A stretch of DNA of 64,000 nt from Tetmemena sp. SeJ-2015 (GCA_027382625.1 JAJKFJ010022590.1:62001-126000), one strand, 5' to 3'. Numbered from the stretch's first letter, positions 19,380 to 30,663 are shown. Numbers and translations: made by a program. The notes: generated by a model not told the origin, from the letters alone.

Positions 19380-21962
19380 ATGAACATTTTTTCTTTCTAT
19401 ATCTTAGCCATAATGCTTGCTTCATCATATAATTTACATTTATGGATGCATTAATTTTTAGTAAATCATTCTGCATGGCTCAAGAGGAATCGTAAGAAAG
19501 TGGCAGCCCAACTTTCTTAAAAATATTAAATTTAATTTGCTATTAATTAAATACAGAACGAAGAGTCTCCTCCAATTATAGAGGACTAGAAAGGAGAAAG
19601 CCAATAAGGAAAGCTAGCTTTTCTTTTCATACTCCAAAAATAGGATGGATTGAGGCAGCCCAAGCTTTGGAGAAAACTCTTTGAGGGAGTGGATAATTAT
19701 ATTTTTAACGATCGATATTCTATACTCTACCACACAGAAGAAGAAGTGCAAGAGACTAGCTTTGACACCCAAATTAAATTCATTAGATGCATTCATTTCA
19801 ATTTAAATAATCACAATTTAAATGTCAGACCTAACAAGTCAGAGAGTGTTTGTTCATACTGAAGGAATAGAAGAAGACATTCAAAATTATTAAATTAAAC
19901 AAAAAAAGGCTTTACTTAAAATTGCTTTTAGCTTAATTAAATATTTCATCTTTTATGTGAGGGTTTAATTCATAATTACAGAATAATGCAAGGATTGATG
20001 AGCCAAGCTTTATTTGATAAGACTGTAAATTGATTTCAATTATAGTTTAATCATATCAGGTCAGGAAAGTGGTTTTTGTGAGCGATAGTTGCATTCCGCT
20101 TTATGGATTCTACCAATTAAGTAGGTAAAATTATTAGTAATTGTACGAGAAACTTATGAGCCATGAGTTCTCTATGATGGAGGTGATTCCAAGAGAACAG
20201 GCAAGTGGAGGCCGCTATCCCAGATATGAAGGACTTACTAAAGCTATAAACCGTGAACATATTTTAAAGCATAGCAACTGGATGCTACTTAATTGGTTTA
20301 TTCATTATTTATTATTAATAGGGGACATGCACAATACTTTGTCGACAATGAGAAATAGTTACTAGATGAACAAAATTATTTATCTGTTAATGAATACAAG
20401 GAAATAGTGGATGGAGAGGCATTGATACCTGAAGAAGTCATTTTTGGAACTGAAATATCTAGATTGGGGTGGTTATAATCTATATGTATAATAAAGTATT
20501 TAGAAATAATTTTAGATGCAGTTGTAAATAGAATGGTGACCTATAACAATTGGTACACAGGTGGACTTACTATGTACGGATTGATCACCATCGATGATTA
20601 GAAATTTATAAGTTCAAAATTATCTAACCATTTAAAATTATTTGTAAATTCTTATTTAAAGGGGAAAGATCAGAGAAAAGAATTTTAAGAAAATGTATGC
20701 ATAGTTTTGAGAACTCATTTAATTGCATGAAGCAAAGAGAGGCTAGAGACGATATTATCTGTATTGCTTAAAAATCATTTGCTTACATATTCTCAGGTTA
20801 AATTATTTACTTGTCATGAGTGGCATATTAATTACTCTATGTATTAAACAATAAAGTTATTTAAATGATTTACAGGCCATCAGACTGAAAGGAGCCTCCT
20901 TCTTGCGAATGGTTTCTGAAGATGCTAAGATAGACCACCTGGTTTACGATGTGATTTTTAATGGTTTAGATCTTTCTGTTGCATTAATTTAATTCATTAG
21001 GATGGAAAAGATACATCCAGCCATCCGAAATGTCTACTCTAATAAAAACTTACAAAAGCACCTTCGCTAAAAATAGTGAAGACTTTGATCCCACCTAAAT
21101 CCCTTATTTATATTTACAAGGGCAAGATCGCATTTCTGTTTGTGGTCAATGAATACCATCATAATGGATAGGTGTGGGTTTAATTTTTCAAGGATATCCC
21201 AAAGACTCACTTCCAAATTTACGTTATAAAAACCAGGATCACTCATGGGTAATTTATCTTCAATTTCGAACAAAATAAACGATTGATTAAGATCAGTCAA
21301 GTAAATTTTGTTCTTAGCTATGATTTTGGAGATATATACACCAAACTCACTTACTCTCAAGCTAGCTTCTTGTCCTTATTGCAATTTTTCTATATATATT
21401 TAAATAGAGAGAGCGACAAATAAAGCGCATAGGATAGAATAACTGCTAGAAGCATTCAAGGAAGAGGAAGTAATTCAGCACGAGACTGAGATTGTCCTTT
21501 AAATAGACAACACGTTGTTGCATTATTGCAAAATGAGAGGGAGATTGTTTCTATTTGGGAAAACTTTTGCCACCTTCAAAGGCCCGAAACAGTGCTGATA
21601 GGTACAACCCTCAGCCAACTATATACTAAAAATAAAATTAAACTAGGTTTAATGGAAGGAGTTGAAAATTAGTGTGTTGCTTTAAACAATTTATCTATCT
21701 TCGTTAAAAGTTTAATGCCTTTCATGATGAATCTAACCAAGTAAAATACAGGAACATTTGGCATGTGAGCTAGGATCACGTCATCGATGCTAAACAGAAC
21801 TGCCTATTTCTCTCTGATCTCCCATACCTAGGTGAAGTCAGTGGAGAAGCCACGGATCTCATATTTTAGAATAAAAGGCCAGATATCATCACTCCTCTTT
21901 AGGAAGAACAATTTCAACCAATTATTCCTATAGAGGTATGCTCAGAAGATATATGCCAATGA
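19380..21962 (+). CDS. GT14 (core-2/I-branching) glycosyltransferase-like gene 5, lacking the 3' module
   Basis: MNIFSFYILAIMLASSYN signal peptide, then GKLAFLFILQKQDGLRQPKLW, KVVFVSDSCIPLYGFYQLY, MSHEFSMMEVIPREQASGGR, ILKHSNWMLLNRGHAQYFVD, VIFGTEISRLGWLDAVV, TYNNWYTGG and AIRLKGASFLRMVSE. The second domain follows (GKIAFLFVVNEYHHNGQVW ... RPETVLIGTTLSQ ... GLMEGVENQC ... DAKQNCLFLSDL). TGA at 21960-21962 follows SEDICQ. No copy of the permuted third module is seen, so this member is shorter than genes 1-4. Three short IESs have clear pointers. Confidence 0.77.
20119..20142. other. IES, 24 nt, pointer AATT
   Basis: AATT at 20115-20118 and 20139-20142. The join gives LYGFYQLYEKLMSHEF, equivalent to LYQFYERIMS of gene 4 at the same place. 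Confidence 0.85.
20294..20319. other. IES, 26 nt, pointer TTAAT
   Basis: TTAAT at 20289-20293 and 20315-20319. The join gives NWMLLNRGHAQYF. Gene 4 has its 345-nt IES two codons further on. Confidence 0.85.
20476..20514. other. IES, 39 nt, pointer TTA
   Basis: TTA at 20473-20475 and 20512-20514. The join gives SRLGWLDAVVNRMVTYNNW. Confidence 0.78.
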
Positions 21963-22113
21963 ATATGAATTCTTTTAATTAATTCACTCTAAAAAGAAAT
22001 ATTAGGAGGGAGCTATAAATAATTGCTAGAGAGTTTCATGTAGTTCATAATTTTAAATAACATATTTTATATTTTGATTAATTCAACTTCTTGAAGGTAG
22101 CAAACTAATAGTC

Positions 22114-22331
22114 ACTGTCAGCTCCTTGAGAAAGAATTATTATGACACATAGATATATCCGAATTGCTTGTTATAGCCAGAAGCAAGCACTTCATTTCAT
22201 GTTTTAAAGTTATGTAAAAATAAGATATATCCATAAATAATAAAAAATAATAATATGAAGACTAGTTATTCAGTCAATAGCTATCAAAGATTTGTTGCAT
22301 TTATTCTTATTGTAAAGCAATAAACTTGATG
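22114..22331 (+). other. Probable last MDS of carboxypeptidase gene 1, placed upstream of its start
   Basis: Starts with ACTGT (22114-22118), which also ends the main body of carboxypeptidase 1 (24474-24478). The join reads SIKFTVSSLRKNYYDTQIY followed by NCLLQPEASTS, in frame, and reaches TGA at about 22331. A homologous piece (25094-25263) precedes carboxypeptidase 2. No such piece follows carboxypeptidase 2. This favours a shared permuted order over a simple downstream exon. Confidence 0.65.
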
Positions 22332-22361
22332 AGATAGAGATCTATAATTTTGGAAATTAAA

Positions 22362-24478
22362 ATGGTTTAGTATATCTTGACTACTGTAGCCTTAATTGCT
22401 TTGGCAGGTTAAGCCTACGCTATGCCAGATGTGTTTGGAGATTTGATGAGTAAGTTGAAGGGTCCCAGTCACAAAATCAAAGATTCCGAAAAGGGCAAGC
22501 AATAGAAGAAAGATGAGCCTGTGAGTGACACTCAGAAGTGTACCTCCATTCCTCATTTTTCAGTGACATCCCTACCTTATTGGAAAGATGGAGCTGTGGT
22601 TCCTTGCATGTACGCAGGATTCTTAAACATTCCTGTTGACACTGGCAAGACAAACAACGTCTTCTTCTGGCTCTATAAGAACACAAACACTGTCAAAAGC
22701 CCAGACCTCATCATTTGGCTAGAGGGTGGCCCTGGAACTTCAGCAATAGAATAAAAGATACTCAATATATGAATTAAAAAGTTTACTTTTATTTCTTAAG
22801 ATCAATTTTTAAATTTTAGTAAATAGAGGCTCAATTCATTGGAAATGGCCCTTTGAGAATCTCTAAGACTGGAACCACAAATGACGACTACTCAATCTAC
22901 CCCAACCCTGAAGGTTCATGGTTGGACTCTGCTGATATTCTCTACATTGATCAGCCAGTAGACACCGGATTTTCCTATGGAGATAGAATCCCAACAACTC
23001 TGACTGAGAGCACCACTGAGTTCATGGCTTTCCTCGATGCCTTCATGTTTAATTTCAACGAATACGAGTTCAACACAGAGCAAAGAAGGATCTTCATGTG
23101 TGGCTGGTCATTCGGCGGAAAATATGTTCCTCAGTATGCTCAAGCAATCGATGTCCACAACTCCAACAATCCCACTAGAGTGTATAAGATGGGAGGTATC
23201 CTTATTGGAAACCCACTCGCATCTCCTGCTCTGATGAGAAGCCTTACTCATGCTCCTGCTAAAGCTCTGCATGTTCTGGACGAAAAGAATCTTCAACAAG
23301 TCAACACCCTTATCAAGAATTGTGAGGAGACACTTGCTAACGACTGGGAAAATGCTACTTTAAATACTCTTCGTTTTAAGTTAAAATGGTCTTGAAGTAT
23401 GTGATAAGAATCTTAACTACATCACTGATATCTCAGGCAAGTTGGTGACATTCGACATAAGAAAGTTTGACTACGACTGGAACCCACAAGTTGATCCTTC
23501 TAGAGAATACTTCACCTCTTCAAAGCAGGTACAGGACGTTTACAAGGCTATTCATGTTGATGCTAGCACTAAGACACCTATTTTCATGGATGTTTCTTAA
23601 AATGTAGTCAAGGCTTTCAAGGATATCAAAATGCTCGACTACTCCTACTGGTATGATAAACTCCTAGAGCTCAACTTACCAACTCTATTTTATGCAGGAG
23701 AATTTGATCAAAGAGCAGGACCTGTCTCACTAGATGCATTCTTACAAAATTTTTAGATCACAATATAACCTATAAATGTACCTCAGCTTGCAAAGAGCAA
23801 CATCTGGAATCAAGCGAGACAAATCTACTACATCAAGATCATAATAATTTTATAAAGGACTCAACTGGAAACTTCCAAGTGGAGGCTACTTCAGACAAGA
23901 TGTCGGCAGGAAAGTCACTATCCTCACCGTCCCCAAGGGAGGCCACTTCGTTGCAGGCGACTAGATCCTCGTCTCCAACACCTTCTTCAAGGACATATAG
24001 TCCACAGGGCTGCTCTAGTGCCAGAAAGACAACTACCTCGACTGCTACACCACCCTCATTACTTGCCAGTACATGAACCAGTGCAACGGCAACGGAGTCT
24101 GCGGCAAGTCCGGCTTCTGCCAGTGCGACGACGGCTTCCGCGCCGCCGACTGCTCTGAAAAGGTTGAAGTGAATATAGTAACAAGCAATTCGTGACAAAC
24201 GGAACCCAGTGGATCTACTTCTAGTACAAGAACGGACTTTTCCGCGGCTACGAATTCGAATTGGACATTTCATCTTAACAGCCACTTGACATCTTCATTT
24301 CTCAAAGTGAAAGTGACCCCAATGAATTCACCAATGACCTGGCCTTCAAATAATATTTAGAGCTCTCTAGCAATCACTTCCCATCTCTTGACACTTTCGT
24401 GATGGCTATTAAGGTTAATGGAATCGACTTCTACAACACCCTCTACCACGTCAACGCCCTCTCCATCAAATTTACTGT
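22362..24478 (+). CDS. Secreted serine carboxypeptidase (S10) with EGF-like C-terminal segment, copy 1
   Basis: MVQYILTTVALIALAGQAYA is a signal peptide. The S10 oxyanion block is LIIWLEGGPGTSA, then GNGPLRI and SADILYIDQPVDTGFSYG. The nucleophile elbow is GWSFGGKYVPQYA (Ser in place; the usual E is W). The catalytic Asp is in YAGEFDQRAG and the His in KGGHFVAGDQ, so the triad is complete. It removes C-terminal residues from peptides in a lysosome/food vacuole or outside the cell. After the peptidase domain comes a Cys-rich EGF-like motif (CNGNGVCG...CQCDDGF) and a beta-rich tail (QWIYFQYKNGLFRGYEFE). One base is missing in FQV-GGYFRQDV at ~23879. At least three IESs occur. Confidence 0.9.
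22751..22827. other. IES, 77 nt, pointer AATAGA
   Basis: AATAGA at 22745-22750 and 22822-22827. The join gives GGPGTSAIEAQFIGNGPL. The copy-2 gene has an IES starting at the homologous base. Confidence 0.9.
23366..23387. other. IES, 22 nt, pointer AAAT
   Basis: AAAT at 23362-23365 and 23384-23387. The join gives WENATLNGLEVCDKNLNYI. Confidence 0.87.
23838..23857. other. IES, 20 nt, pointer AAG
   Basis: AAG at 23835-23837 and 23855-23857. The join gives RQIYYIKDSTGNFQV, the same site as in copy 2. Confidence 0.82.
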
Positions 24479-25093
24479 GACCAAGCAAACTCTTTAATAT
24501 AAACGATTATTAAATTAAAATCGATTTATTATTAAACCTATAAATTTTATTCTTGTAAATTGTTATTTTCCATTAATAATTATCTATTTTTTCATTTCGA
24601 TTGTATAGACAACAAACTTTTGAAGTTTACCCTCTTTTTCTTCCTAAAATGGCAAAATTTAAGTTTTTGCGGCATTATTCAAAACTAAAATATTTTCAAA
24701 TAAGATTTGTCTTGGGTTATTCTTAGTTTTTCTTTTCATTCAAATTTATTGCAATAAAAATTCCTCTCTAAATTAAATGAGTATAAAAGTTGTAGATTTA
24801 ATTTTCTTAAACAGACTTTAATTGTAATAATTAAGTCTATTTAAATATAAATCATTTCCTGAATTTCCAAATTCTTAACTATAATGAATTTTGGAATGAC
24901 CTTGTATAAAAAATTTTATGATCTTCAAACTTTATTGTTTAGATTAAATATCTGCTCACTTTTGTTTCTTCTATTGACTACATTTAAATATCTTTTTTAT
25001 ATGATAATTGCATTTTATGTTAAGCTAGAGAGCTTCATGTTTAATTTAAATTATTTTTTAAATGTAGTTCAACTTCTTGAAGTATGATCTGTC
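24479..25093. other. AT-rich spacer between carboxypeptidase copies
   Basis: No supportable gene. The right end (from ~25020) is homologous to ~22030-22113 in front of copy 1 (shared TAGAGAG...TTCATGT and TTCAACTTCTTGAAG), marking the left edge of a ~3-kb tandem duplication. Confidence 0.55.
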
Positions 25094-25263
25094 ACTGTCA
25101 GCACCTTGAGAAGCAATACAATTTATAAAATGAATTGCTTGTTGTATCCTGAAGCTAGCACTTCATCTTATCTATAAATTAAAGAATATTGCAAAACTTT
25201 TAAAAATTAAATGAGAACTGTAATTAAAATAAATTACTATTTATTTTTCTTCCTTTATTTGTG
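25094..25263 (+). other. Probable last MDS of carboxypeptidase gene 2 (or last exon of gene 1)
   Basis: Pointer ACTGT at 25094-25098 equals ACTGT at 28461-28465 (and at 24474-24478). The joined frame reads IKFTVSTLRSNTIYKMNCLL then YPEASTSSYL. Its distance to the downstream ATG (~280 bases) is like that of the copy-1 piece. A TGA closes the frame near 25263. Confidence 0.6.
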
Positions 25264-25370
25264 AAAAACAATTAAATATATAATAAATATGTAAATTAAA
25301 TGACGCATCTTATCTATATGTATCTATTTGAAGATAGAAAGAATAAATAAGATATATTAATCAAATTATT

Positions 25371-28300
25371 ATGGGCTATACTAAGGTGATATTTACAATA
25401 TCATTGCTTGCTCTTGCAACTTCGGTATACTCAATTCAAATCCCGAAAAATTCAAAATATCGTGTAGATAAATCAATTTAATTATTCTTCTCGAATTACA
25501 CAGAATATAATAAACTTAAAGACTGCGAGAATTTAATTTTTTAAGACAAATATGGTTTATCTAAATCTATAATAGCTATTTTATATATTTTCTATCAAAG
25601 AGAATATTCTTTGATAAAACGCATTATCTAAATGATATTTTTATTTGTTTAATGAGGAGATTTATGAATTAGACTTCTTAAATTAATGAAAAATATATAA
25701 TTCAACAATGAAAACGCATAAATTTTAATTTATAAATATTACAAGGCAGTTATATAAGTCTTAATCCTTGTTTTTTTTCTTTAAGGTTGCTGTTAAGCTA
25801 ATGATTTTACTTTATTTTCATTTTTATATGCTATTTAATTTATCCTAAGGGCTTGAAATGCCAGATTTGCTTGGAGATTTGATGAGGAAATTGAAGGGTT
25901 CCAGCCACGATAAAAAAGACTTAAAGAAGGAATAGGCTGCGAGTGACACTCAAAAGTGTACCTCAAATCCGACATTCTCAGTACCCTCACTACCTTACTG
26001 GAAAGATGGAGCTGTGCTGCCTTGCATGTACGCCGGATTCTTAAACATCCCTGTTGGCGGTGGCTTGACTAACAACATCTTCTTCTGGCTCTATAAGAAC
26101 ACAAACACAGTTAAAAGCCCAGATCTTATCATCTGGCTTGATGGAGGCCCAGGTTCCTCTGCAATTTTACTAACTATTTCTTAAAATTGAGGGATAGTTT
26201 GTGGGCAATGGACCTTTAAGAATCTAAAAAACTGGTAATACTGAGGATGACTGGGTAATTTTCCCTAATCCTCAAGGCTCATGGCTCGATAGTGCGACAT
26301 CCTATTTATCGACCAGCCTGTGGACGCTGGATTCTCCTATGGAGATAAAATACCTGACAGAATGACTGAGAGCACAAAAGAGTTCATTGCTTTCCTAGAT
26401 GCCTTCATGTATAACTTCATTGAGTACGAGTACAACATAGAGCTAAGAAGGATTTTCCTCTCTGGTTGGTCTTATGCAGGAAAGTACATTCCTCAGTATG
26501 CTAATGCCATTGATAATCACAACTCGAACAATCCATCTCGTATCTACAAGCTTGGAGGCGTCATGATAGGAGATCCACTCGCCTCCCCTCCAGTTGCGAG
26601 AACAAGAAGCCACACAGTTGCACAAAGTCTCCACATCCTCGATGAAAAGAATCTTCAGTAAGTCAACACTTTGATTAAGAATTGCGAAAATGCTCTTGGC
26701 CATGACTGGGATGATGAGAGTTTACTTTAAACCATCTTCTTTATAATGATGCTGCTGCAATTTGTGATAAGAATCTTGACTACATTACAGCCGTGTCAGG
26801 AAATCTTATAACCTTCGATGCTAGAAAGTTCTAATACGACTGGGATCTTGAGCAAAACCCTCCTCAGGAGTTTTTCCTCGCATCAAATAAGGTGCAAGAT
26901 ATTTACAAAGCACTCCATGTTGATACTAGCCCAAAGAAGCCAGTCTATGTGCCAGTATCGGCAAACGTAGCTGCGGCATTCAAGTACGAAAAGATGTTTG
27001 ATTACTCTTACTGGTACGACAAGCTCATTGAACTAGGAATACCTGTTCTCCTCTATGGAGGTGAATGGGATATCAAATACTTATTAAACAAATTTTATTA
27101 TGCATTAAAATTAAATTGTACTCCCAGTTAGTTAAAATTATAAAGAAAAAAAATTATTTTAAATTTCTGATGATAATAGAGCCCATAAGATCCAAAAATT
27201 AAAATTACATACATAAAATATAAGGCATATTTATTCTATCTCTATTAAAATAACTTCCAATATTTATTAAAGGATCAGAGAAGTGGTGCTAATTCACTAG
27301 AAGTATTCATGCAAAATTTTGATTTAAAATGTCAAGCATTAATATATCTAAAAATTAAATTATAATAGGTGAGTGGTTAAAGCAAGTAATGAAAAAATGT
27401 GAATTTTGTGCCGTTAAAAATTGTAGAATCACTCTCTAATATGTAGCTTGTTTGAAAAAATATTCAAAAATTAATATAAGCTTCTTGTTTAAACATATAA
27501 ACAGCACCCCAAAGCAACAAGATATACCTCGCACACAAGGATCAATACGATATTTCAGTCTCTCAATAATTCAGTTTATAGCCCTGAAATAAGCACTTCC
27601 GCTAAAAAAAGTTCAAAGATCTAGTTCTTAGGCTATATGCAGAATTGAATAGGTAACAAGCATCTAAATTGGAAATAGTTCACAATCATATTTATTTCAT
27701 TTTAATTTAATACATAGAATAATTCTACTTATTATTAAATTCTCAGCTTTAATATAACTTTTTAAAAATGTTCCACAACTGGCAAAGAGTGTCATCTGGG
27801 ATCAGACGAGACAGATCTACTACATCAAGATTATAATTTAATTAAGGATGCAACTGATAACTTCTAAGTCGGAGGTTACTTCAGACAAGATGTAAGCAAG
27901 TAGGTCACCATCCTCACTGTCCCCAAGGGAGGCCATTTCGTTGCAGGAGATCAAATCCTCGTCTCCAATGCCTTCTTCAAGGATATACAAATAAGTGGGT
28001 TGCTTCAGTGCCATAAAGAAAACTACTCCTTGTGTTAAACTTCGCTAATCACTTGCCAGCATATGAATCATTGCAACAATAACGGAGTCTGCGGCAATAC
28101 TGGCCAATGCGTATGTAACAACGGCTTCCGCGCCGCCGACTGCTCTGAAAAGGTTGAAGTGAATATAGTAACAAGCAATTCGTGACTAACGGCACCCAGT
28201 GGATCTACTTCTAGTACAAGAATGGACTTTTCCGCGGCTACGAGTTCGAGATGGACATCTCTTCGCAGCAGCCTCTGGATATCTTCATTTCTCAAAGTGA

Positions 28301-28465
28301 AAGTGACCCCAATCGAATTCACCAACGACCTGGCCTTCAAATAATATATGCTCTCTAGCAATCACTTCCCTTCTCTTGAAACATTCGTGATGGCGGTAAG
28401 GTTAATGGAATCGACTTCTACAACACCCTCTACCACGTCAACGCCCTCTCCATCAAATTTACTGT
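25371..28465 (+). CDS. Secreted serine carboxypeptidase (S10) with EGF-like C-terminal segment, copy 2
   Basis: MGYTKVIFTISLLALATS is a signal peptide on its own MDS, joined by pointer CTTG to EMPDLLGDLMRKLKG. Core motifs are IIWLDGGPGSSAI, FIDQPVDAGFSYG, GWSYAGKYIPQYA (nucleophile Ser), YGGEWDQRSG (Asp, formed only after excision of the 204-nt IES) and KGGHFVAGDQ (His). The EGF-like Cys segment and the YKNGLFRGYEFE tail match copy 1 closely, including several near-identical stretches of DNA at the 3' end (~28080-28480 versus ~24070-24480), a sign of recent duplication or conversion. Single-base differences near 26295, 28190 and 28400 break the frame locally. Confidence 0.88.
25417..25855. 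other. IES, ~439 nt, pointer CTTG
   Basis: CTTG at 25413-25416 and 25852-25855. The join places the signal peptide in frame with EMPDLLGD. An adjacent GCTTG (25406-25410 with 25851-25855) would also keep frame, so the exact left edge is ambiguous by 6 bases. Confidence 0.6.
26167..26188. other. IES, 22 nt, pointer AATT
   Basis: AATT at 26163-26166 and 26185-26188. The join gives GGPGSSAIEGQFVGNGPL. Confidence 0.9.
26728..26738. other. Ultra-short IES, 11 nt, pointer CTT
   Basis: CTT at 26725-26727 and 26736-26738. The join gives DDESLLLYNDAAAICDKNLD in frame, at the site of the 22-nt IES of copy 1. Confidence 0.72.
27072..27275. other. IES, 204 nt, pointer GGAT
   Basis: GGAT at 27068-27071 and 27272-27275. 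The join GGEWDQRSGANSLEVF creates the catalytic-Asp block that copy 1 has as GEFDQRAGPVSLDAF without an IES. Confidence 0.88.
27830..27846. other. IES, 17 nt, pointer AAG
   Basis: AAG at 27827-27829 and 27844-27846. The join gives RQIYYIKDATDNFQVGGYF. Confidence 0.82.
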
Positions 28466-28590
28466 GACTAAATAGCCTTCAATGACCGGTTGATAGCTTT
28501 TGTTAATTTGTAGTTCTCTTAAACACTTTAATCCAAATTAACTCACTATTTATATCTTGTTTGGTGTTGTAAATAAATCTTTGGATATTA

Positions 28591-30435
28591 ATGGACAGCA
28601 AAAACCAGGAATACATAGACCTCAACTAAAGGTATTAATTATCATGATCTAAATTATCTTGGCTTTAGAGATGACTAAGGTGGCCTTGAGGGCCAGCAAA
28701 GCACTGGGGACATGTCTATGACCATGAAATCTCAAACCATGGCTGGTGCTCATTCAGCCAAGTAGTCTTACACCCAATTTGGTAAGATGATGATGACAAG
28801 CTACTACGGTGGCAGCACAGACCCTTCCTTGAAGGCTAAGTTGATGGCAGATGCCAAGCAAGAGAAGGAACAGAAAGACTACAAATGCTCCAATGGAAGC
28901 TTATAGTAAATGAGAGACTGATATTTTTCACTTAGTCGTTTTATTAGAAGCGAGAATAAAGAAATTGCAACTGGAGGAAGAGAAGGCATAGAAGAAGATC
29001 CAAGAAGCCAAGAAGCAGCAGCAGTTCATATCCTAGATGAAGGAGGAGAAAATACGTAAGCAGATGGAGAAGGAGCGTTTCCACTAGGAAATGGCACAGA
29101 GAGAAGAGGAAAACAGACGCAAGATCATTGACGACAGGAACAAGTAGAAGGAGATGCTCATGCGCAGTCAGAATCAGAAGTACGAGACCAACAAGAAAAT
29201 CAGCGAGGAGATCAAGCAGCATAAAAATAGGATCAGGAACACCATAGAGGTAGGAAAGATCACATATCTAGACGAGAAAGCCAAAGCCAACAACTAAGTC
29301 AGGGAGCAGAAACAAAACACCAAGATGTTCAAGGCAACTTAAGAGGGCTAGATGATGCAGAGTGCTCAGTAAGCTTACCACGAGAAGATTGATAAGGCTA
29401 GATAAGAAGCCATAGAGTATGAGAAGAAGATGAAAGAGTGGGCACACAAGCTTATTTTATGAATGGTATTTTAAGAGTTGGAACAGCAAGAACAGTTAAT
29501 GCTTACTAGATTGCAAAAGACTCAGTAGCAACAGCTTTCTGAGTTCGAAAAAATCAGAGCACTTAAACTCTTACAAGGAAGAAGTCCTTCCAAAAGGGAT
29601 GGAGTATATACAGCTGTTGATATGGAAACCAACCCAGATATCTCATCGCCTGATAGAGCTTACATGAATCAAACTTTTGACGCTCATGCTTAGGGCAGCA
29701 GCATCCAGCCTATTGATCAGCAGGCAGTTACATTCACTTCTCCTCAGCCTTAAAAATCAGAGTAAACACTTCAAAAGGTTTAACCACCAAAATAAGCTAA
29801 GACTTAACACCAAGCTCATAAGCCATTGGTGTTGGTTGGTCCTTCAGGCGCTGGCAAGTCCACTCTCACCTAGCACTTGCTGACTGCTTACAAGGGTCTG
29901 TTTGAATTATCAATCTCCAGCACCACTAGACAACCCAGGGCTGGAGAAGAGAACGGTGTACACTACTACTTCATGGCCAGACCTGACTTCGAAAGAGAGA
30001 TAAGTCAAGGAGACTTTATCGAGCATAACGAAGTGCATGGAAATCTCTATGGCACTAATAAGTCAGATATCCTAGAGGCACAGAGCAAAGGAAAGATAGT
30101 TGTCCTTGACATTGATGTGAAAGGAGCTAGAGATAGGTAAAGTTAAAGTGTTATTTTAAGTTTAAGATGTGCGCAAGTCTGGATTGATAGAGTGCAACTA
30201 TGTGCTGGTCACTGTGCCAAGTATTGAGGAATTGAGAAGACGACTAGAAGCCAGAGGCACAGAAACTGAAGAAACTCTCAACAAGAGAGTGGGAAATGCA
30301 GAGCAAGAACTCAAAATGGCAGAGGAGCTTGGCATCTTCTAAAAGACCCTTATCAATGAAACTCAAGAGCAGTTTATTCAAGAAGCAGAGGCTTACATTT
30401 AAAGTCTGTATGGAATCAAGCCACCCACACATTGA
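28591..30435 (+). CDS. Coiled-coil protein with C-terminal guanylate kinase domain
   Basis: Start MDSKNQEYIDLNQ; a 37-nt GT...AG intron (28632-28668) follows. Residues ~80-330 are a long charged coiled coil (EEEKAQKKIQEAKKQQQ and similar). A Pro/Gln-rich linker leads to a guanylate kinase domain: P-loop LVGPSGAGKSTL, SISSTTRQPRAGEENGVHYY (GMP-binding), FIEHNEVHGNLYGT, VVLDIDVKGARD and the lid region RRRLEARGTETEE. It ends GIKPPTH-TGA at 30433-30435. The kinase makes GDP from GMP, and its motifs look intact. The coiled-coil fusion suggests a scaffold or axoneme/cortex-anchored enzyme rather than the small housekeeping form. Two IESs are resolved. One frame join near 29460 (AHKLIL to ELEQQEQ) is not. 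Confidence 0.88.
28904..28946. other. IES, 43 nt, pointer TTA
   Basis: TTA at 28901-28903 and 28944-28946. The join CSNGSLEARIKKLQLEE puts the coiled coil in frame. Confidence 0.65.
30135..30168. other. IES, 34 nt, pointer AGAT
   Basis: AGAT at 30131-30134 and 30165-30168. The join gives DIDVKGARDVRKSGLIECNY, the normal guanylate kinase sequence at this point. Confidence 0.9.
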
Positions 30436-30663
30436 CAACTCAGAATAAGAATTTGAGATAAAACTAGAGGAAGTGTTTTATAGTCAAGTAAATTAATTTA
30501 CTTAGCACTATTCAGTTACCTATTTAATTTATTTGTAAGGAGATTAATCAATCAGATTTTCAACATACTACACGAAGCCTCTCCAACTAATTTGATTTAA
30601 AATATAATTAAGTTATAAAATTCAAGAGGGCAAGACTAAAAGGTTTCCATTCTAAAAACATAT

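Noticed and set aside
23839..24285. 148-codon minus-strand ORF
   Set aside because: Antisense to the carboxypeptidase EGF-like region; Ala/Val-rich shadow.
24884..25087. Hydrophobic 67-codon ORF between the carboxypeptidases
   Set aside because: AT-rich spacer; only its last bases are conserved, as DNA flanking the tail piece.
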